A DNA stretch of 64,000 bases from Chitinophaga pinensis. Its GTDB lineage: Bacteria > Bacteroidota > Bacteroidia > NS11-12g > UBA955. Positions within the stretch are counted from its first letter, which is position 1, and every line of letters begins with the position of its first letter. The notes under the pieces were generated by a model. The model saw nothing but the letters and a program-made list of their open reading frames with translations, was not told the DNA's origin and did no database searches. The DNA lies in NCBI GenBank assembly GCA_945877575.1, contig CAMDUE010000002.1, positions 1-64,000 of the forward strand. The letters are read 5' to 3'. Made by a program: the position numbers and the translations under genes. Of this stretch, positions 24,350-34,454 are shown in pieces.

Positions 24350-26292
24350 ATTAAATTTGGATTCTTTTTGTTTATTTTGATTTCATTCCAATTCTCAGAA
24401 ATATCTAATTTCTTACGAATTCGAGTTCGTGCATTGTTTACATACTGACCAGTTAGTCCAAGAATGCTGCCTATTTCTTTACTGTGATAACCGTTAATTG
24501 ACAACACGAAAATTCGTTTCTCAGTCATGTTCAATTCTGAAACACCAGGAAAATCCAGCTGAATTTCAGAGTAGTCTTCCAATAATTTGTCTGCTAGCTG
24601 GGGCTTTGCTTCAGAAAACGCGTTTTGAATGGCCAACGACTCTGTTTTCAACTCTTTAATTTGATCTTTGAAGTTATTCTCATTCAAGGCCATCAATAGT
24701 TTATTAATGCGATCGGCTTTAGCAATAACTAATTTTGACAAAGCTAGTACTCTGCCATTAATTTCATTTTCTAATTGCAATGCTTCAGCTGACTTCTTTT
24801 CTAAAATAAGTTCTTTCTCTACCAAATCATTTTGAAGTTTCAATCTTCCACGCTCTCTCACAATAATGAATATGATAAATATACCAAGCAAAATAATTGC
24901 TGCCGTAACAAGTCTATACCATAAATAACTATTTCTCTCGTGTTCCAATAAAATATTACTTTCTTCCAGTTTGGCTTGTTGCTCTCGTATGTGAAGTTTC
25001 TCGGTTATATCAGATTTTCTGCTTATCCCATCTTTGATATTTGCTAATTCTTTAATTTCCAAGGCCTTCCTAAAATGGCCAATAGCCTCATTGAGATCTC
25101 CTTCGCTTTGTGCCCTAACTCCCTTGACGGATTCATAAATATCAACCCAATCATAGTAATCATCAGTACTTTGATCTACAAAACTATCAATGAATTTAAT
25201 ATCCTTATCACTAAGTAAATTTGAATTTCCAGGCAATGCATGTTGAATAAATACATACATTTTCTTGATTCCGTCTGGAGGATATGCTATCCAAATAGAT
25301 TTTATGCTATCCAAGTAGGCTGAAGTACTTAACTCCTCATTTTCCATTTGATTTAATATCACTCTATGAAAATCAATCTGCAAATCTGGATAATTTGCCA
25401 CATTCTTAATTTTCTTAATCCAAATTTGAGCCTCTTTGTGTTTTCCTAATTTCTGAAGAATATAAGCTTTGTTAATAATCAATACTTGGTCTTCGTATGA
25501 ATCTGGATCCAATTCTTTATTTGCAAATTCTTGATTCCAAAGTTGTTCAGCATCATAGTAATTCTTTTCTGAAACCAATAAACCTACCAAATTATTTACC
25601 GCCATCGTATGTGGAGAACCCACTTTTTTTGCCGCTTCTAAAGCAGTTTCAAAATATTGTTGGGCAGCACCATACATTGATTTCTTATTAAAAACATATC
25701 CTAAATTGACTCCAAAAAAATGAATATGTACATAATCTCGACTATTATACGCCAAGTCAAAACCCAACTTGGTCAGCATCTCAGCACTATCATTCTTACC
25801 CAAACCAAAATAATTGGAACTCAACTGAGTAATTGCCAAAATTTTCATGGTAGTATCGTTTAATTGATCACCAATTTTTAAAACCTGTTGATTAAGATCG
25901 GTAATGGAATTAGCTAACTCGATATCAGACTTTGTTACACCATGTATCACTAAATTTCTCCGCCTGTCAGCAGATTCCAACAACTTAGAATACCCTACCA
26001 ATTTGAGATTATTCTCTCCTTCTTCTTCAGCTCTTTTACGATATACTTGTAATGCCTTTTTGATGAGTGCCGAAGTATCTCTCATGGTCACCTTTGCAAA
26101 TAAAGTAACACCTACTAACCGCTCATAATTCTCCTTCTTATTGTCTAAATAATCAAAAATCTGATTGGATTTAAGGGGTTTAGTTCCACCTGTTAACACT
26201 ACAAGCTCAGATTTTTCTTTGCTTTTGCAACCGCCTAACAAGATTAAAAACAAAGAGAGAAAAGTCAGTGCTTTGTGCCTAGAAATTTTCAT
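24346..26292 (-). CDS. TPR-containing membrane lipoprotein regulator with LuxR-like HTH
   Basis: This is a 648-residue one-component regulator of a type frequent in Bacteroidota. A lipoprotein-type signal (LFLILLGGC, Cys near 22) starts the protein. An outer region of TPR helices covers about residues 60-430 (AAQQYFETALEAAKKVG, LNEAIGHFRKALEIKE). One membrane segment lies near 455-475 (LVTAAIILLGIFIIFIIV). A coiled coil and a cytoplasmic LuxR-like helix-turn-helix end it (LNMTEKRIFVLSINGYHSKE, then IGSILGLTGQYVNNARTRIR). A lipobox on a protein with a cytoplasmic C-terminus is topologically odd but often seen in this class. Signal and target genes are unknown. It leads the operon with era. Confidence 0.82.
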   Translation of the reverse strand: MKISRHKALTFLSLFLILLGGCKSKEKSELVVLTGGTKPLKSNQIFDYLDNKKENYERLVGVTLFAKVTMRDTSALIKKALQVYRKRAEEEGENNLKLVGYSKLLESADRRRNLVIHGVTKSDIELANSITDLNQQVLKIGDQLNDTTMKILAITQLSSNYFGLGKNDSAEMLTKLGFDLAYNSRDYVHIHFFGVNLGYVFNKKSMYGAAQQYFETALEAAKKVGSPHTMAVNNLVGLLVSEKNYYDAEQLWNQEFANKELDPDSYEDQVLIINKAYILQKLGKHKEAQIWIKKIKNVANYPDLQIDFHRVILNQMENEELSTSAYLDSIKSIWIAYPPDGIKKMYVFIQHALPGNSNLLSDKDIKFIDSFVDQSTDDYYDWVDIYESVKGVRAQSEGDLNEAIGHFRKALEIKELANIKDGISRKSDITEKLHIREQQAKLEESNILLEHERNSYLWYRLVTAAIILLGIFIIFIIVRERGRLKLQNDLVEKELILEKKSAEALQLENEINGRVLALSKLVIAKADRINKLLMALNENNFKDQIKELKTESLAIQNAFSEAKPQLADKLLEDYSEIQLDFPGVSELNMTEKRIFVLSINGYHSKEIGSILGLTGQYVNNARTRIRKKLDISENWNEIKINKKNPNLI

Positions 26293-26334
26293 ACCACAAA
26301 GTAAAGTTAATTTTCTTGTAATGATAACAATATA

Positions 26335-27243
26335 TCACATACCCAAGCAAATTCTTATACCATCCTCTAAAGAATGAGGCTCATAATTCAATATTTCACG
26401 AGCTTTAGAAATATCTAATCCTGTTATAGGGGGTCGTTTGGCTGGTTGGCTTAAAGTATCACTAGACACCATCTCAATGTTAGTCATTTCAAAACCATAC
26501 ATTAAAGCAATTTTTTCAACTAACTCATATATACTCACATAATCCTTTCCAGCAATATTGAAAATTCCATTCTCATTTGATAATGCAGCCAATTTGCATC
26601 CCATTGCTAAATCCTCTGCTAATGTTGGAGTTCTAAATTGATCATCTACTACCTTAGCGTTCTTTTTGTCCTTCAACGTATTATAAGACCAAAGCATGAT
26701 GTTAGACCTACTCATATCTGCCACTTTTCCGTAAACTAAGACCGTTCTTAAAATGGCATAATTCTTTGAAAACTCAAGTACTTTTTTCTCTGCCTCCAAT
26801 TTACTCCAACCATAGTAACTCAATGGATTTGGTTCGTCATCTTCTTTGTACATGGGTTTTGTACCATCAAAAATGAAATCTGTACTTAAATGAATCAACC
26901 TAAAACTCAACTTTTGGCTGAGCCGTGCTAGTTGTTCTACACAATCAATATTCAAGCTTACGCAAAGTTCTTTTTCAAACTCACAATCATCTACTTGCGT
27001 CATTGCAGCAGTGTGTATAACAATGTCTGGTTTTACATCTCTTAATAAAATTTCAACTGATTGACTGTCTGTTATATCCAATTCTATATAGGTATATCCT
27101 GCATCAGAATCACTTATTGGATGTCTGTTCTTTCCCCTTCCTGTTGCAATCAATTCTATCCCACTATCTTGAATCAATAAATCGGTTAATTTTTGACCCA
27201 ATAAACCATTGCTACCGGTTACCAATATTTTATTCTTTTTCAT
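26335..27243 (-). CDS. dTDP-4-dehydrorhamnose reductase-like (RmlD family)
   Basis: This 302-residue extended short-chain dehydrogenase has GSNGLLGQKL (nucleotide-binding loop) at residues 10-19, IVIHTAAMTQVDDCE near 75 and LIHLSTDFIFDGTKPMY near 115, followed by catalytic YYGWSKLEAEK with YxxxK. It is closest to RmlD/RfbD, the last step of dTDP-L-rhamnose synthesis. In Bacteroidota the same family also includes reductases of other nucleotide sugars, so the symbol is withheld. It is a single gene, divergent from the FAH hydrolase. Confidence 0.82.
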   Translation of the reverse strand: MKKNKILVTGSNGLLGQKLTDLLIQDSGIELIATGRGKNRHPISDSDAGYTYIELDITDSQSVEILLRDVKPDIVIHTAAMTQVDDCEFEKELCVSLNIDCVEQLARLSQKLSFRLIHLSTDFIFDGTKPMYKEDDEPNPLSYYGWSKLEAEKKVLEFSKNYAILRTVLVYGKVADMSRSNIMLWSYNTLKDKKNAKVVDDQFRTPTLAEDLAMGCKLAALSNENGIFNIAGKDYVSIYELVEKIALMYGFEMTNIEMVSSDTLSQPAKRPPITGLDISKAREILNYEPHSLEDGIRICLGM

Positions 27244-27302
27244 TTTTATGGTTCAAAGTTCTGAATTCGACGGAGAGTAACCAAGTCTGAATAAGATTAT
27301 TG

Positions 27303-27310
27303 TATTTTTG
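27303..27310 (+). promoter_or_regulatory. TAnnTTTG promoter element for the FAH gene
   Basis: TATTTTTG ends 4 bp before the ATG at 27315, so the transcript should start at or beside the start codon. Confidence 0.55.
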
Positions 27311-27314
27311 AAAC

Positions 27315-28316
27315 ATGAAATTTGTGTCGTTCAGCCACGGAGCCATAGCTCAGGCAGCCTTATTGGTAGATAACAAAGTCTATCCCCTCAGCCTTATAAA
27401 CGCTGAAATTCCCGAAACCATGAAAGCCATTTTGGAAGATTGGGAAACCAATAAAGCTAAAAGTCAAACCATTCAAGATGAAATCATCAACGGAAAGCAT
27501 TCTGAAATAGCATTAGATTATTCTAATCTAAATATACTTGCTCCGGTACCTCAACCAAGCAGCTGTAGAGACGGCTATGCCTTCAGACAACACGTTGCGG
27601 CTGCGAGAAGAAATAGAAAGGTTCCTATGATTGAAGAATTTGATCAATATCCAATTTTCTATTTTACCAATCACAATGCCATACAAGGACCAGGAGAAAT
27701 TGTTTGCATGCCTGACCATTTTCAAAAATTGGATTTTGAACTTGAAGCAGCCATTGTTATAGGAAAGAAAGGCCGTAATATCACAGCCGCTGATGCTGAT
27801 AATTATATAGCCGGTTATATGATCATGAATGATATGAGCGCAAGAACTCTTCAAATGGAAGAGATGCTCCTGAATCTAGGTCCAGCAAAAGGAAAAGATT
27901 TTAGCACCGTCATTGGTCCATTTATGATTACACCTGATGAACTTGAACCTTTCAAAATCCAAGCAAAACCAAACCACACTGGAAACAAGTACAATCTTTC
28001 TATGAAATGTTGGGTAAATGGTGTTCAAGTAAGCGAAGGAAATATGGGTGACATGGACTGGACGTTCGCCGAAATCGTTGAAAGATGCGCTTATGGTGTT
28101 GACATATTGCCAGGCGATGTCATTGGCTCTGGCACCGTTGGTACAGGATGTTTTCTCGAACTCAACGGAACAGGTCTTTTAAACGACCCCAACTATCAGG
28201 TGCAATGGCTTCAGCCAAATGATGTTGTAACCATGGAAATTGAAAACCTCGGAAAACTTGAAAATACTATAAAAGCAGAAAACACCGAATTTTCTATTTT
28301 AAAACTTAAAAAATAA
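27315..28316 (+). CDS. Fumarylacetoacetate hydrolase family protein
   Basis: The 333-residue protein carries the FAH catalytic fold. Visible are [20 protein letters not shown] (metal and substrate region) near residue 110, [18 protein letters not shown] near 142 with acidic metal ligands, [14 protein letters not shown] near 172, [15 protein letters not shown] near 192 and [19 protein letters not shown] near 270. It likely cleaves a C-C bond in a beta-diketone, as in tyrosine catabolism, but family members also act as decarboxylases or isomerases. Neighbouring catabolic genes are missing. It overlaps the AIM24 gene in a TAATG. Confidence 0.88.
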   Translation: MKFVSFSHGAIAQAALLVDNKVYPLSLINAEIPETMKAILEDWETNKAKSQTIQDEIINGKHSEIALDYSNLNILAPVPQPSSCRDGYAFRQHVAAARRNRKVPMIEEFDQYPIFYFTNHNAIQGPGEIVCMPDHFQKLDFELEAAIVIGKKGRNITAADADNYIAGYMIMNDMSARTLQMEEMLLNLGPAKGKDFSTVIGPFMITPDELEPFKIQAKPNHTGNKYNLSMKCWVNGVQVSEGNMGDMDWTFAEIVERCAYGVDILPGDVIGSGTVGTGCFLELNGTGLLNDPNYQVQWLQPNDVVTMEIENLGKLENTIKAENTEFSILKLKK

Positions 28317-29110
28317 TGATACAAAATCACGAAATTGATTACAAACTGCACGGAGAAGAAATGCAGTGTGTAGAAATTGAACTTGATCCTCAAGAAACCG
28401 TCATTGCAGAATCTGGTAGTTTCATGTTCATGGATGAAGGCATTGAGATGCAAACCATCTTTGGCGATGGTAGTCAAGAACAAGGTGGCTTGTTTGGAAA
28501 AATTCTAGGTGCGGGTAAACGACTTCTAACGGGTGAAAGTCTTTTCATGACCGCCTTTACAAACAATGGATATGGTAAACAACACGTGACATTCGCAGCT
28601 CCTTATGCTGGTAAGATTGTTCCTATGAATCTTTCTCACTACGGCCATAAGGTAATTTGCCAAAAAGATGCTTTTTTGTGTGCAGCTAAAGGTGTTAGTG
28701 TTGGTATAGAATTTCAACGCAAATTAGGTACTGGACTTTTTGGTGGTGAAGGTTTTATTATGCAAAAATTAGAAGGCGATGGTATGGCTTTTGTGCATGC
28801 CGGTGGTTATATCATTGAACGCGATTTGAAACCCGGCGAATTGTTAAGAGTTGATACCGGCTGTATTGTTGCCTTTACCGGCGGCGTTGATTACGATATT
28901 CAATTCGTGAAGGGCATTAAAAATGCTGTTTTTGGCGGCGAAGGACTCTTCTTCGCTGTTTTACGTGGACCCGGAAAAGTTTGGCTTCAAAGCTTGCCTG
29001 TTAGTCGATTAGCAAGTCGTATTTTATCATACGCTCAACCCGGAAATCGCAGAGACGAAGGAAGTATTTTAGGTGGACTTGGGAATATGTTTGACGGAGA
29101 CGGATTCTAA
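28316..29110 (+). CDS. AIM24 / TIGR00266 family protein
   Basis: The 264-residue soluble protein has the TIGR00266 pattern: [20 protein letters not shown] near residue 22, [20 protein letters not shown] near 56, [15 protein letters not shown] near 94, [16 protein letters not shown]-like text near 160 and [20 protein letters not shown] near 217. Members form trimeric beta barrels of unknown function; the name comes from a mitochondrial homologue. It is glycine-rich and has no signal. It is coupled to the FAH gene by a one-base stop/start overlap. Confidence 0.9.
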   Translation: MIQNHEIDYKLHGEEMQCVEIELDPQETVIAESGSFMFMDEGIEMQTIFGDGSQEQGGLFGKILGAGKRLLTGESLFMTAFTNNGYGKQHVTFAAPYAGKIVPMNLSHYGHKVICQKDAFLCAAKGVSVGIEFQRKLGTGLFGGEGFIMQKLEGDGMAFVHAGGYIIERDLKPGELLRVDTGCIVAFTGGVDYDIQFVKGIKNAVFGGEGLFFAVLRGPGKVWLQSLPVSRLASRILSYAQPGNRRDEGSILGGLGNMFDGDGF

Positions 29111-29131
29111 TAAATTCGTTGCGTAAACTGT

Positions 29132-31402
29132 TTAAAACCAATAAACGGCTTTAAAGGCTAAACTTCTTCCCCCTAGGGACCAAGCTTCGCGGCTCTGAGG
29201 AGTCAAATAGGTTTGGTCCCAATTTTGAGAATAGACCAAAAAGAAATCACTCATAGGCCTATATCTCCATTGGAATCTTAGATTCATGTTCATGAATCCA
29301 TTTTGAGCATTATACTGCCAGTATCCAATCAAATAAGTAACCGTAGAAAGGCTATAATCTGCTTTAAATCCAATCAAATCAATTTGGTATTGCCCTGAAT
29401 CATTCAAATCAATATCTATATGACGAAGGCTTGCAGTAACCAATAAACGAGGTATTCGCTTCCTACCCAAACCAGGAACCCTGTAATTGAGTTCTGTTCT
29501 GTATTCTTGCTTATTACCTTGGATATAGTATCCACCAAAATCCACTTCTCCATTGACAGTGAGTGGTTTTCGGGTATTGGTTGAAAAAGCTATGTTAACT
29601 CCTTGCCACTGATGCTCGCCAGTTAAATATCCCCTACCGGGAAGAGATACAGGCGCAAAGGGCAAAAATAACCTGCTGTAGAAGGAATATCCCGTCACAT
29701 AAACATAAGCCGTATTCTGGAATTTCAATTCACTCACCAGTGTGGTGTTACTTTCAGTTGGCACAAAAGCGCTATCGTAATAACTGCTGTTGTAAACGTA
29801 TGCTGAAACACTATTGATTGTCTTGCTCTTGGGGTAAAACACCCGCTTTAATTCTGGTTCTAAACGCCAATAATCCCATTTAACCACCTTACCACTTGAA
29901 GGGTCAAAGTTGTCAATTCTAGGAACAAATCCCGTTCTCGCCAAATAACGTCTGCTTACAAATTCATGATTCCACATGAACATCCAATCCAAACTTCGAT
30001 ACATTAAATACGAAGCATGCGCGTAGCCTTTGGCCAAAGGAAGTCCCGGATAATGTGACTTCTGTACAAATGCTTTTCCACTCCACTTATTGTCTGGACT
30101 CAAAAGATTTAATTCCGTTCCCAATACAGTATTAAAATCGCGTTTGGGTAAATTTAATTTTTCATCATGAACCACAATTAAACCAACATTGCTAGCCTTG
30201 AATATCTTGCGTTGCATGGCAAATACAGAATAATTTTTCACCAAGCCACCATATTTTTCTTCATCGGCGGTAGTTACATTCATGATTCCCAAACGCACAT
30301 TATTTCCATATTTCCCTGAAAGTCTCAGTCCTTGTGTAATAGGAATATTTCGCCCAAAATCACTTAAACCGACTCTACGAGAAAAGAATGGCCTTATTTG
30401 CCTGAAGCCGAAGTTGGCAAATAAATCACTGTTTTCAATAAAAAATTGTCTTCGTTCAGGGAAAAACAAACTGTATCTCGTTAAATTGATCTGCTGTACA
30501 TCTACATCAACTTGAGCAAAATCAGGATTTACGGTCACATCCAAATTCAACGACGGAGTGATTCCCAATTTTGCATCAACACCAATTCTTGGAAGCTGTG
30601 TTATGGGGGTATTAGGTCCTTTTGGTTGCGATGTCAAATTACTAACATAAGGTATGAAGACCCCATTAAATAGACGCTTTTCTATGGGTTTCTCCCATAA
30701 CAACGTATCGGCAAAAACCAAAGATGAAATATTAAAATTTCTTGGAACCCTGAATAAACTGCTAATCTCATTATTGACATAATCTATACGAGAAACATTG
30801 AATGTCCAATGCTTTGATCCTCTGACAAATCGTATACTCGAAAATGGGATGGCCATTTCAGCATACCAAACAGAATCCGTTATTCTAGTTTGTGAAAACC
30901 AAACTTGATCCCAAGCTGTAGACACACCATAACCTCCCCCATTTTCAACTGAACCTTCTCGCTGCGCGTTATGCGGAGTAACTCCAAATGAAAATCCATT
31001 TTGCCCATCTAGAAAAGGCGAAATCGTTAAAATTACCGCGTCGTTTGTCAACACGGAAAAATCTCTCTTTAGATTATTTACAACAAATCCCTCGTTTGCA
31101 TTGCGCCTGTAGCACCTAAAAGCTGCGTATAAAAACTTGTCATCACTGTATAGAGCATACTCTGTTTTTGTGATTGAATAACTGGTATCATAAGGATAAT
31201 GCTGTGTAAAGTTTCCAGAAAAACGCGCTGAGTTCCAAACCCGCTCTGAGAGATCCCCATCAATTTTTATTTTTTCTTCAATTGATTTAATATCATTAAT
31301 TTGAACAACATCAATTAAAGTTTTTAATGCATTTTGGGCTTTACCGTATTTGAAGCCACCTATGAAAAAAATGAAGCAGAAAAAAATGGTCTTTTTAATC
31401 AT
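29132..31402 (-). CDS. DUF5916 outer-membrane beta-barrel protein with CBM9-like N-terminus
   Basis: The 756-residue exported protein has a signal peptide at residues 1-22. An N-terminal carbohydrate-binding-family-9-like domain follows (IKIDGDLSERVWNSARFSGN, then FRCYRRN and WYAEMAIPFSSIRF). The rest is the DUF5916 domain, rich in alternating aromatic beta strands (FFPERRQFFIENSDLFANFG, RQIRPFFSRRVGL), ending in an aromatic strand (AFKAVYWF) as outer-membrane barrels do. Role is unknown; ligand binding and transport at the surface are possible. Its start overlaps the upstream transglycosylase-like gene by 8 bp, at the end of the long leftward gene train. Confidence 0.87.
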   Translation of the reverse strand: MIKKTIFFCFIFFIGGFKYGKAQNALKTLIDVVQINDIKSIEEKIKIDGDLSERVWNSARFSGNFTQHYPYDTSYSITKTEYALYSDDKFLYAAFRCYRRNANEGFVVNNLKRDFSVLTNDAVILTISPFLDGQNGFSFGVTPHNAQREGSVENGGGYGVSTAWDQVWFSQTRITDSVWYAEMAIPFSSIRFVRGSKHWTFNVSRIDYVNNEISSLFRVPRNFNISSLVFADTLLWEKPIEKRLFNGVFIPYVSNLTSQPKGPNTPITQLPRIGVDAKLGITPSLNLDVTVNPDFAQVDVDVQQINLTRYSLFFPERRQFFIENSDLFANFGFRQIRPFFSRRVGLSDFGRNIPITQGLRLSGKYGNNVRLGIMNVTTADEEKYGGLVKNYSVFAMQRKIFKASNVGLIVVHDEKLNLPKRDFNTVLGTELNLLSPDNKWSGKAFVQKSHYPGLPLAKGYAHASYLMYRSLDWMFMWNHEFVSRRYLARTGFVPRIDNFDPSSGKVVKWDYWRLEPELKRVFYPKSKTINSVSAYVYNSSYYDSAFVPTESNTTLVSELKFQNTAYVYVTGYSFYSRLFLPFAPVSLPGRGYLTGEHQWQGVNIAFSTNTRKPLTVNGEVDFGGYYIQGNKQEYRTELNYRVPGLGRKRIPRLLVTASLRHIDIDLNDSGQYQIDLIGFKADYSLSTVTYLIGYWQYNAQNGFMNMNLRFQWRYRPMSDFFLVYSQNWDQTYLTPQSREAWSLGGRSLAFKAVYWF

Positions 31403-32768
31403 TTTTAGCTAACTCTCTTTTCTCAATCAATGTCATACTATTGATCTTAGAGTAATAAATCTTCTTTGTTGAGTCAACTTCAAATCTCAATTTTTCTCCA
31501 GCAATCATAAACTGCGATCTACGAATGTTGTTCCATCTGCGAACATCATCTTCTGTGCAGTCAAATACATCTAACAGTGTAAAAAGTGCATCACCTCTTT
31601 TTATGGTGTAATAAACCCAAACTTTTGGCGTAACATCATTACGGGTGCTATCTTGGTTGTTAACCTCTCTAACAGGTGCATTTTCGGTCACTTCTGCGGG
31701 AGGTCTAACCGGTGTTTGAACATTGTGAGGTCTATTAATAACTTCTCCAGTATGTCTGTTTATAGTACCAACTCCACCAACGGGTTGCGAACCGTATCTC
31801 ACTTTTGCAATTTTGAGATTCCATTCAGATACCCAAATGGAAAATGAATCCTGCTTCAGTTTAAAAATATTTGCTTCATTTTCAGGTAGCTTCAAAATCA
31901 ATGGCCTAATACCCGAGTTTTTAGTGCCTAAATAAGGTATAACATCTGCTTTCAGCGCTGGGTTGTATTTCTTTACTAATTCGGCTCCAATACCCGTCTT
32001 TTCCTCTAACATACCTAAAGGCAATTCAAAGCTAGATGAGGCAATACGTTTAAGTTGGCTATAGGCAATCCATTTTGACTCAGATAAAGTCACTCCCTGT
32101 TTTTCCCAAGCCTGAAATGCATAAATAGTGGCTATGAAGGTGCGGTATTGTTTTTTCTCCTCCTCCAAAAAATAAGGAAATATAGAATCAAAACTAAGAG
32201 CTTTTCTAAAGTGCATCACCTGATTTACTCTTGCCGCTCCTAAATTAAAGGCCATTACAGATAAGTTCCAATCTTTGTATATGTTATTTAAATCTAAAAA
32301 ATACTTGATTGCCACTTCGGTTGACTTCTCTACATCTCTTCTTTCATCGTACAAGGAATTTTGAATCAAACCATATTTCTTACCAATGGTATATCCTAAA
32401 GGCCAGATACCTGATTTTCCATCTTTTCCTTTGTAATTGGGATTAACACCCGTATTCGACAATGGTAAAAAGCTCATATACCAAGGCAAATCAGCCAATC
32501 TTCTTTTATTTTCAATCAAATCCCTGAAATAAATGAATCTGTAGACTCCCTGAAAAATTGAATCATTGCGGCCTTCTAAAACCCGTTTACATTCGGAAAT
32601 CAATGAGGTGTCAGTTACATTCAATGAAAGGCCACGCTTTTTGATTTCGCGCAAACCTGAAACTACTTCAGAGGTAGAAGAAGATGGTAAAAAAGAGGAC
32701 TGTCCAAATGCAATTGAACCACTCAAAAACAATATCGAAAAAGCAATGCGCTTTACAAAAAACATCAT
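31395..32768 (-). CDS. LysM protein with degenerate lytic-transglycosylase domain
   Basis: The 457-residue exported protein has a signal peptide (residues 1-22), an SLT/MltD-like domain (about 85-230) and one LysM domain at the C-terminus (YYTIKRGDALFTLLDVFDCT from about 390). The transglycosylase pattern LPWYMSFLPL, then GVNPN, GIWPLGYTIGKKYGL and AFNLGAARV is clear. The usual catalytic Glu of LPLxESG is Asn105 here (LPLSNTG), so lytic activity is unlikely; it may bind peptidoglycan or act as a scaffold. It overlaps gatA by 4 bp and the DUF5916 gene by 8 bp. Confidence 0.83.
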   Translation of the reverse strand: MMFFVKRIAFSILFLSGSIAFGQSSFLPSSSTSEVVSGLREIKKRGLSLNVTDTSLISECKRVLEGRNDSIFQGVYRFIYFRDLIENKRRLADLPWYMSFLPLSNTGVNPNYKGKDGKSGIWPLGYTIGKKYGLIQNSLYDERRDVEKSTEVAIKYFLDLNNIYKDWNLSVMAFNLGAARVNQVMHFRKALSFDSIFPYFLEEEKKQYRTFIATIYAFQAWEKQGVTLSESKWIAYSQLKRIASSSFELPLGMLEEKTGIGAELVKKYNPALKADVIPYLGTKNSGIRPLILKLPENEANIFKLKQDSFSIWVSEWNLKIAKVRYGSQPVGGVGTINRHTGEVINRPHNVQTPVRPPAEVTENAPVREVNNQDSTRNDVTPKVWVYYTIKRGDALFTLLDVFDCTEDDVRRWNNIRRSQFMIAGEKLRFEVDSTKKIYYSKINSMTLIEKRELAKND

Positions 32769-34207
32769 TTGCTGAACTTCAAAACTTCCGAAGAAAGGTC
32801 AAACAACTTGATGTCTTCACCGGGTTTAGTCATCAACTGAACGCCCATGGGTAAACCGCTTTGAGTTTTAAACATAGGAATGGAAATCGCCGGGTTGCCT
32901 GCTAAGTTGGCCTGCACAGTAAATAAATCAGCCAAATACATGGATACTGGGTCTTTTGACTTCTCTCCCAACTTGAATGCAGGGGTAGAAGTAGTAGGAA
33001 TCAATATGGCATCAGCGCTTTCTAAAGTTTTCAAAGTCTCATTTTGTATGATTCTTCTCACTTTTTGTGCTTTTTCATAATATGCATCGTATTGATCAGA
33101 AGATAACACAAAGGTTCCCAACATGATTCTACGTTTAACTTCAGGTCCAAATCCTTCGGAACGAGAAAGCACGTAAGTAGATTCTAAATCAGTGGCATTT
33201 TGACTTCTAAAACCGTACATCATTCCCGAATAACGCGACAAATTGCTGCTTGCCTCTGCTGTAGTTAAAACATAATAGGCTGGCACCAAATGATCTAGTA
33301 AAGGAAAATCAAAATAGGTAATTTCATGTCCTGCCTTTTCCAAATCAGACAATAATGTTTTAAATGATTCAGCCACTTCAGGGTCAATTCCTTCGTGCTC
33401 TACTGCTTGTTTCATCACTGCAAACCGCAACTTAGAAAACCCAGCAACTTCAGCAGAATTAGACTTTTGCCAAACTGGAATGCGATTTTCTTGCAACATG
33501 CTAGCATCTTGTCCATCTGCTCCACTCATGATGGAAGTGAGCAAGGCACAATCTTCCAATGAATGCGTCATGGGGCCGATTTGATCAAAACTTGAAGCAT
33601 AAGCAAGTAAACCCCATCTGGAAATTCTTCCGTAGGTAGGTTTTAGTCCAAAAATACCATTGAATGCTGCGGGTTGTCTGATGGAACCTCCGGTATCTGA
33701 ACCTAAGGCGGCGTGGCACATACCCGCGGCTACTGCAACTGCACTTCCACCGCTAGAACCTCCGGGCACTCTTTCTGGATCAAAGGCATTTTTTACAGGT
33801 CCGAACGCTGAATTTTCGTTGGATGCACCCATTGCGAATTCATCGCAGTTGGTTCTTCCAATAAAAATAGCATCAGCATCATACAATCGCTGAACAGCGG
33901 TTGCCGTAAATACCGACTCAAATCCATCTAATATTTTTGAAGAATTGGAAACCTTATGGCCTTTGTAAGCCATATTGTCTTTTAAAGCAATGACTGCACC
34001 AGCCAACGGGCCGGCGGTTCCTGCCTTTATTTTTAAATCTATTTCAGCCGCTCTTTCACGAGCCTCAACATCCCAAACCTCCAAGAAGGCATTGAGATCT
34101 TTTTTAGATTCGATGACCGACAAATAATTACCTACCAACTCAACACAAGTTGTTGAGCCCGATTCTATTGCAGAACGGATTTCCGAAATTTGGGTAAACG
34201 ACTTCAA
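32765..34207 (-). CDS. gatA: Asp/Glu-tRNA(Asn/Gln) amidotransferase subunit A
   Basis: The 480-residue amidase subunit of GatCAB makes Gln-tRNA(Gln) or Asn-tRNA(Asn) by transamidation. The Ser-cisSer-Lys triad is Lys76 (ALKDNMA), Ser151 (PGGSSGGSAV) and Ser175 (GSDTGGSIRQPA). Length is typical. No ATG is available; initiation is at TTG 34207, two bases after the tatA stop. gatB and gatC are not in the window. Since asnS is present, tRNA-Gln charging is the likelier role. Confidence 0.94.
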   Translation of the reverse strand: MKSFTQISEIRSAIESGSTTCVELVGNYLSVIESKKDLNAFLEVWDVEARERAAEIDLKIKAGTAGPLAGAVIALKDNMAYKGHKVSNSSKILDGFESVFTATAVQRLYDADAIFIGRTNCDEFAMGASNENSAFGPVKNAFDPERVPGGSSGGSAVAVAAGMCHAALGSDTGGSIRQPAAFNGIFGLKPTYGRISRWGLLAYASSFDQIGPMTHSLEDCALLTSIMSGADGQDASMLQENRIPVWQKSNSAEVAGFSKLRFAVMKQAVEHEGIDPEVAESFKTLLSDLEKAGHEITYFDFPLLDHLVPAYYVLTTAEASSNLSRYSGMMYGFRSQNATDLESTYVLSRSEGFGPEVKRRIMLGTFVLSSDQYDAYYEKAQKVRRIIQNETLKTLESADAILIPTTSTPAFKLGEKSKDPVSMYLADLFTVQANLAGNPAISIPMFKTQSGLPMGVQLMTKPGEDIKLFDLSSEVLKFSK

Positions 34208-34209
34208 GA

Positions 34210-34413
34210 TTACTTCTCGCTGGTTTTGTCTTCGTTCATTCCTTTTTCAATTTCAGAACGAATTCCATCTTTGGCATCTTTAAATTCTCTAACTCCACGT
34301 CCTAAACCACGCATCAATTCAGGAATTTTCTTTCCGCCAAACAACAACAAAACAATCAAGGCAACGATTATGATCTCTTGACCACCCATACCTAAGAACA
34401 TTAAACTACTCAT
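34210..34413 (-). CDS. tatA: Twin-arginine translocase subunit TatA/E
   Basis: The 67-residue protein has one N-terminal membrane helix ([20 protein letters not shown]), the conserved [16 protein letters not shown] hinge and amphipathic helix, and a charged tail. It forms the Tat pore for folded proteins. I chose the ATG at 34413, because the longer frame adds a non-conserved, cysteine-containing extension. tatC is not in the window. The DUF1501 protein at 11597-13180 is a candidate substrate. Confidence 0.93.
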   Translation of the reverse strand: MSSLMFLGMGGQEIIIVALIVLLLFGGKKIPELMRGLGRGVREFKDAKDGIRSEIEKGMNEDKTSEK

Positions 34414-34454
34414 GTGAAATGAATTATTGAAACAAAGATACACATTATTGCCCA

